NCBI GenBank assembly: GCA_016709225.1
Contig: JADJEE010000001.1
Span: forward strand, 2,604,001 to 2,668,000
Direction: 5' to 3'
Source of the DNA: Deltaproteobacteria bacterium
GTDB lineage: Bacteria; Myxococcota_A; Polyangia; Nannocystales; Nannocystaceae
DNA length: 64,000 nucleotides
How positions within the stretch are numbered: position 1 is the stretch's first letter; each line of letters starts with the position of its first letter. Positions 59,912 to 64,000 of the stretch are shown one piece after another. The position numbers and the translations under genes are program-made. The notes under the pieces were generated by a model that ran no database searches, was not told where the DNA came from, and saw only the letters and a program-made list of their open reading frames with translations.

Positions 59912-61066
59912 ATGTGGTCGTTCTGCACGCTGGCGTGGCTCGCCCTCGAGGCCTCGACCCCACCCCTGCCCGCCGCGCCGATCTCGGCGGATGACGTACC
60001 GCGGGCGGCCGGGCAGCAGGAGATCCTCTACGTCAACTTCGACGGCGCGGTGCTGCTCGGCGGCTGCGGCAACGAGGCCCACTACAACTGCAGCACGCTC
60101 GCGAGCATCTTCGACGGCTACGTCGGGCCGTTCTCGGGCAACGACACCCAGCGGATCTCGATCCTCCAGGCGACCCGCAAGGCGGTCGCCGACTTCGGCA
60201 TCCGCGTCGTGGTGGATCGCCCGCCCGACGACACGCCCTACACGATGGTGCTCTACGGCGATCTCGGGCCGCAGGACTTCGCCGGCATCGCGCCGTACAT
60301 CGACTGCGAGGACGTGCACCGCAACGACACCAGCTTCACGGCCGCGTTCGACACCTCGAACACCGGCTCGACGGTGATCCTGCAGGAGGCCGCCCACACC
60401 TGGGGGCTCGAGCACGTCGATGCCGAGTTCGACGTGATGAACCCGTTCAAGAGCGGCGGGCTGCACCAGAGCTTCACCGACGTCTGCGAGCGCATCGTCG
60501 CCAACACCGACCTGCAGCCCACCGCTGGCTCGTGCAACCAAGTCCACACGCGCTTCTGCGATGCGGGCTTCCAGAACAGCTGGCAGGAGCTGCGGTGGCT
60601 GTTCGGCCCGCCGATCCCCGACACCACCGCGCCCGAGCTCGAGATCGTCTCGCCGCTGCCGGGCGAGGTCTTCGTGCTACCGACGACGATCCCGTTGCTC
60701 GGCGAGATCACCGACGATCTCGATCCGCAGTTCTACCACATCGAGATCCCCGCAGCCGGCTACGAGGGCGACAACATCGAGCTCGATCTGCTGCTCGAGA
60801 ACCCGCCGCCGGGCAAGTACGACCTCGAGGTCGTCATCACCGACGAGGCCGGCAACGCCGGCAGCCAGCGGGTGAAGTTCGAGATCCTGCCCGAGGGCAG
60901 CGAGCTGCCCGAGGGTGACGACGCGGTGTTGCAGGACGATCCGACGCAGGGCTGCAGCGTCGCGACGACGCACCCGCGCGGCCCCGCTGCCGCGATGCTG
61001 CTGTGCCTCGCGGCGCTGCGGCGACGTGCACGGCGGCGGACCGCGGGTCCACGATCGACGCCGTGA
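59912..61066 (+). CDS. Zincin-like secreted protein, paralogue 2 (QEAAH variant), MYXO-CTERM-like tail
   Basis: 384 residues from ATG at 59912 with AGGGCG nearby as ribosome-binding site. Signal peptide WSFCTLAWLALEASTPPLPA. The same family block: EILYVNFDGAVLLGGCGN, then LQEAAHTWGLEHVD (Q158-E-A-A-H162-x2-G-x2-H168), again with Gln in place of the first His. The SWQELRWLFGPPIPDTTAPE segment and an Ig-like domain follow, then QGCSVATTHP-x-GPAAAMLLCLAAL and an Arg-rich end, a MYXO-CTERM-like tail. The stop overlaps the next start (GTGA), so paralogues 2 and 3 are translationally coupled. Confidence 0.8.
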   Translation: MWSFCTLAWLALEASTPPLPAAPISADDVPRAAGQQEILYVNFDGAVLLGGCGNEAHYNCSTLASIFDGYVGPFSGNDTQRISILQATRKAVADFGIRVVVDRPPDDTPYTMVLYGDLGPQDFAGIAPYIDCEDVHRNDTSFTAAFDTSNTGSTVILQEAAHTWGLEHVDAEFDVMNPFKSGGLHQSFTDVCERIVANTDLQPTAGSCNQVHTRFCDAGFQNSWQELRWLFGPPIPDTTAPELEIVSPLPGEVFVLPTTIPLLGEITDDLDPQFYHIEIPAAGYEGDNIELDLLLENPPPGKYDLEVVITDEAGNAGSQRVKFEILPEGSELPEGDDAVLQDDPTQGCSVATTHPRGPAAAMLLCLAALRRRARRRTAGPRSTP

Positions 61067-62229
61067 CCGGCACCGCGCTCGCCCTCGTGCTCGCGGGCGA
61101 GCTGCCCGCGGGGCCTCGACACCGCCTCGATGTGCCGCTGCCCGAGCCACCGGCGGCCGCATTCGGCCCCGATGGCATCGCCGGCGACGCGACGTTCCGC
61201 GAGGCCCGCGTGCTCGGCACGCCGACGGTGTTGTTCGTGAACTTCGACGGCGTGCACCTGCGCAGCTGCAACCCCAGCGACGCGCGGCACGACTGCCACT
61301 GGTACAACAACGACCCGATCCCCGCGTTCTCGGGCTCGCTGCAGACCCGCGTCGCGATCCTGCAGGCGATGCGGGCCCACGCCGCGCCGTTCGGCGTGCG
61401 CGTGACCGGCACGCGGCCCTCGTTCGGCAACTACACGATGGTGGTGTACGGCGGCACCGAGGCCGAGTTCGGCGCGCTGGGCAGCGCGCCATCGGGCGAC
61501 TGCGGCGACGCCAACCCCAACGAGATCGCCTTCGCGCACCTCGACGGTGAGCTGGTCGACTGGGTCGTGGCTGGCGCGACCACGTCGCTGCACGAGGCCG
61601 CCCACACCTGGGGCCTCGATCACGTCGATCTCGCGAGCGAGATCATGTACCCCGAGGGTGACGACAGCGAGACGTGGTTCGACGATGCGTGCCACGGCGT
61701 CGTGCAGGACACCGACCTCACGCCTGGCCCGGCCGCATGCCCCGCGCTCGCGCTCGAGCTGTGCGACGACGCGGGCCGACAGAACTCGGTGGCAACGCTC
61801 CACCAGCTGTTCGGGCCGGCGTTCGTCGACGACCTCGCGCCGCGGCTCTCGCTGCTCTCGCCCGAGGACGGCACGTACCTGCAGGCGCCGGCGTCGTTCG
61901 AGGTGCGCCTCGCGATCGACGACGCGCAGGATCCCCAGGAGTACGCGATGTGGACGTGGCTCGATGGCGAGCCCCGGCCCGCGCAGCCCACCCGCGTGCT
62001 CGCGCCCGGGTTCCGCGTCGAGGCGCTGCCGCCGGGTTCGTGGCGCTTGCACGTCGTGGTCGCCGACGAGGCCGGCAACGAGGCCGCGCTGGCGTTCGAG
62101 GTCGAGGTCGGCGTCGATCCACCACCGGCCCCCGACGACGGCGATCGCGGCTGTCGCGTCGGCAGCGGCACGCGCGACGGCTGGGCAATCGTTCCCTTGC
62201 TGCTGGCCGCGTGGCGCCGGAGGCGGTAG
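61063..62229 (+). CDS. Zincin-like secreted protein, paralogue 3 (intact HEAAH), MYXO-CTERM-like tail
   Basis: 388 residues from GTG at 61063. Signal-like TGTALALVLAGELPAGP. The metal motif is intact: LHEAAHTWGLDHVD (H177-E-A-A-H181-x2-G-x2-H187), the full HExxHxxGxxH metzincin-type pattern. NFDGVHLRSCN at the start, LHQLFGPAFVDDLAPRLSLL later, and an Ig-like domain align with the other two. The C-terminus RGCRVGSGTRDGWAIVPLLL-AAWRRRR is a MYXO-CTERM-like signal. Of the three, this is the one most likely to be an active surface metalloprotease; the substrate is unknown. Confidence 0.82.
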   Translation: MTGTALALVLAGELPAGPRHRLDVPLPEPPAAAFGPDGIAGDATFREARVLGTPTVLFVNFDGVHLRSCNPSDARHDCHWYNNDPIPAFSGSLQTRVAILQAMRAHAAPFGVRVTGTRPSFGNYTMVVYGGTEAEFGALGSAPSGDCGDANPNEIAFAHLDGELVDWVVAGATTSLHEAAHTWGLDHVDLASEIMYPEGDDSETWFDDACHGVVQDTDLTPGPAACPALALELCDDAGRQNSVATLHQLFGPAFVDDLAPRLSLLSPEDGTYLQAPASFEVRLAIDDAQDPQEYAMWTWLDGEPRPAQPTRVLAPGFRVEALPPGSWRLHVVVADEAGNEAALAFEVEVGVDPPPAPDDGDRGCRVGSGTRDGWAIVPLLLAAWRRRR

Positions 62230-62245
62230 ACCTCGGGCACCCGCA

Positions 62246-63013
62246 ATGCTCCGCCGACTCGAACGCGCACTGCGCCCCCTGCCGCATCTGTCGTTGCTCA
62301 CGGTGCTCGCCACCGGTTGCCCCGCCCAGGTCGACCCCACCGCGACCGCGCCCAAGCCCAAGGCCAACGTCATCGACGAGAACGACCCCCGGGTCGTGCG
62401 GGACGGTGAGGACCTCTATCCAGTCGAGGCGGTACAGCGCGCGCAGGAGCGCGAGCGGCCCAGCATCACCGATCAGGTCGCGGTCGGCACCAGTCCCGGC
62501 ACCGGCCGCCCCGACGAGAGCAACGGCGTGTGCCGGCTCTACGCGCCGGAGCTGGCGGACCCGCAGTGCTGCGCGGCCGAGATCGGCTTCGACGCCGACA
62601 TCGCACAGCGCGCGTGCGGGCTCGAGCTCTACCTCGGCGAGTCCCACGTCAACAGCTGCGGCTATTACTTCCACCGCACCGGCGCGCAGCCGCTGTGGTT
62701 CCGCGGCTCGTTCGTGAACGGTGCGTCGCCGACCGAGGCCGCGCAGAGCCACGACACGCGACTCAAGCGGATCACCAAGAACCCCGCGTTCGCATCGGAG
62801 CCGGTGCCGGGGGTCGAGGGCGCGCTGTGGAGCACGCACCAAGGCATCCGCTGGGCGTTCCTGCCCGGCTGGGACCGCGTGCGCCTGGTGTCGTGGTCGC
62901 AGGACGCGTGCAGCGACGCCGCCGTGGTCGAGGTGCTGAAGCAGCTGCTGGTGGCCAAGCAGCCGCCCGCCGGCGCGCCACGGCTGGGGCTGGTGCCCAA
63001 GGCCCGCAGCTAG
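62246..63013 (+). CDS. Lipoprotein of unknown function
   Basis: 255 residues from ATG at 62246. MLRRLERALRPLPHLSLLTV-LATGC is a signal peptide with a lipobox (LATGC). The mature part has a charged linker (RVVRDGEDLYPVEAVQRAQE) and a compact domain with several Cys residues (CRLYAPELADPQCCAAE, RACGLELYLGESHVNSCGYY) and aromatic strands (PLWFRGSFVNG, GIRWAFLPGWDRVRLVSWSQ). I did not recognise a family. It follows the zincin cluster by 16 bp and may be co-expressed with it. Confidence 0.72.
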   Translation: MLRRLERALRPLPHLSLLTVLATGCPAQVDPTATAPKPKANVIDENDPRVVRDGEDLYPVEAVQRAQERERPSITDQVAVGTSPGTGRPDESNGVCRLYAPELADPQCCAAEIGFDADIAQRACGLELYLGESHVNSCGYYFHRTGAQPLWFRGSFVNGASPTEAAQSHDTRLKRITKNPAFASEPVPGVEGALWSTHQGIRWAFLPGWDRVRLVSWSQDACSDAAVVEVLKQLLVAKQPPAGAPRLGLVPKARS

Positions 63014-63020
63014 CGGCGAC

Positions 63021-63995
63021 TCACTCGGCGCCGCAGCTCCACTTGCCGATGCCCGACCACTTGCCCGACGGCGCCGTGAACAGCTGGTCGCCAGCGCTGC
63101 CGTCCTGCGACTGACGGCGCAGCCACAGCTCGAGCTTCTTGTCGCCGTCGAGGTCGAGCCAGCCGCGCGCCTCGAACACGTCGGGCTTGTTCTTCACCTT
63201 GAAGACCAGCGACATCTTGCCGAAGTCGCCGCCGGCGGCCACGAACACGCCGCTCCAGCGATAGTTCTCGTCGCTCGACGGGTCGGCGATCCAGGCCGCC
63301 ACCAGCTTGTCGAGCTTGCCGTCGCCATCGACGTCGACCTCGGCGACCTGGTTGACCATGAAGTCACCCTCGCCGCCCTCGGCCTTGATCGCCGCGGTCA
63401 GCTTCGACTTGTCGTCGTCGCCGAGCATCAGCTTGGGGCCACGGGTGGTGTCGTCGCCCGAGCGCCCGACGATCTTCAGCGCCGACTGTGGCCAGGTCGC
63501 GTGGGTGAAGTCGGCGCCCTCGGTGATGCCTTCGACCGCAATCGCGACCTTCTTGCCGCTGCCGCCCATGCAGGACGGCTCGACGCGATCGCCGGTCTTC
63601 TTGTTGAACGAAGCGAACTTGGATCCGAGCCGCACATCGGTGCCGGCCGGGACCATCGCGAGGCACGCGTCGCCACCCTCGAGTTTCTTCTTGTCCTTGT
63701 CGAAGCACCCCAGCGGCACCAACGCACCTTCGATCACGAAGAACGCGGCGCTGGTCTCGGGCGGCACCGGGCCCGGCACCGCGGCGTCGCCCTCGTTGAC
63801 CGCGAGCGTCGGCTCGCCCTTGTCGTCGCCCTTGGCGTCGCCCTTCGCATCGCCCTTGGCGTCACCCTTGGCGTCCTTGCCGTCGGCGCCCTTGGCATCC
63901 TTGGCGTCCTTCGCGTCGCCCTTGTCGCCGCCGCAGGCGGACAGGGTCAGCGAGAGCAAGGTGGCGACGAGCGTGACGGACGGGGTCGATCGCAT
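63021..63995 (-). CDS. Lipoprotein with Lys-Gly-Asp-Ala repeats and Ca-binding-type motifs
   Basis: 324 residues from ATG at 63995, near the right edge but complete. MRSTPSVTLVATLLSLTLSAC is a signal peptide with lipobox. A repetitive KGDA/KDAKGAD segment (about 24-62, coded by 63810-63930) is followed by a mature domain with EVDVDGDGKLDKLVAAW and WLDLDGDKKLELWL, D-x-D-x-D-G motifs that resemble calcium-binding FG-GAP repeats. A pair of Cys (CFDKDKKKLEGGDAC) may form a disulphide. It converges with the preceding gene; no enzymatic function is visible. Confidence 0.78.
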   Translation of the reverse strand: MRSTPSVTLVATLLSLTLSACGGDKGDAKDAKDAKGADGKDAKGDAKGDAKGDAKGDDKGEPTLAVNEGDAAVPGPVPPETSAAFFVIEGALVPLGCFDKDKKKLEGGDACLAMVPAGTDVRLGSKFASFNKKTGDRVEPSCMGGSGKKVAIAVEGITEGADFTHATWPQSALKIVGRSGDDTTRGPKLMLGDDDKSKLTAAIKAEGGEGDFMVNQVAEVDVDGDGKLDKLVAAWIADPSSDENYRWSGVFVAAGGDFGKMSLVFKVKNKPDVFEARGWLDLDGDKKLELWLRRQSQDGSAGDQLFTAPSGKWSGIGKWSCGAE

Positions 63996-64000
63996 GCGGG

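Overview
This is a roughly 70 % GC, gene-dense bacterial chromosome segment. It most resembles a predatory or fruiting myxobacterium (Myxococcota), possibly near the Nannocystaceae. Signs are MYXO-CTERM-like C-terminal tails (Cys, hydrophobic helix, Arg cluster), many lipoproteins with Ser/Gly/Thr/Asp low-complexity linkers, a very large Hanks-type kinase with two kinase domains, a MoxR/VWA pair, GAF-AAA-Fis enhancer-binding regulation, and frequent GTG starts with ATGA/GTGA stop-start overlaps. The taxonomic call is inference; there is no rRNA in the window. No phage, IS element, CRISPR array or origin was seen.

1-10.7 kb: a 5-formyltetrahydrofolate cyclo-ligase cut by the left edge, a low-complexity lipoprotein, tRNA-Gly(CCC), a short UvrA-type ATPase, a methyltransferase, a two-gene HTTM-like membrane unit, a small secreted protein, a tandem universal stress protein, a helix-hairpin-helix lipoprotein, a GAF-sigma54 activator, and a second lipoprotein sharing the mature N-terminus of the first.

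10.7-19.1 kb: a DUF3829-like lipoprotein, then a minus-strand pair consisting of a MoxR-like AAA+ ATPase and a 1667-residue protein with HEAT-like repeats, an HEXXH metallopeptidase motif and a VWA domain. Its start lies just downstream of a strong intrinsic terminator and about 0.9 kb rich in dyad symmetry with no convincing gene. This is the best candidate for an unfamiliar system.

19.1-29 kb: AMP-forming acyl-CoA synthetase, a GspE-N-like/CheX-like protein, a lipoprotein, a solitary ParB-like protein, sulfate activation genes cysD and cysN with a degenerate APS-kinase-like tail, a beta-barrel-type protein, a bidirectional terminator and a PpiC foldase lipoprotein.

29-45 kb: a translationally overlapping unit of miaB, a GroES-like gene with an Asp8 insert, and sppA fused to an extra N-terminal region; a methyltransferase/TerB pair; panB; sodB; a second long SppA overlapping mutS2; an NhaD-type antiporter; and a DEAD-box helicase.

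45-64 kb: a lipoprotein trypsin-like protease next to the double-kinase protein, a carboxypeptidase-regulatory-like protein, a phosphohexomutase, an ABC-2-type permease-like protein, a VWA lipoprotein, three tandem zincin-like paralogues with MYXO-CTERM-like tails (two with His-to-Gln in the metal motif), and two further lipoproteins. Envelope and secreted functions dominate this part.
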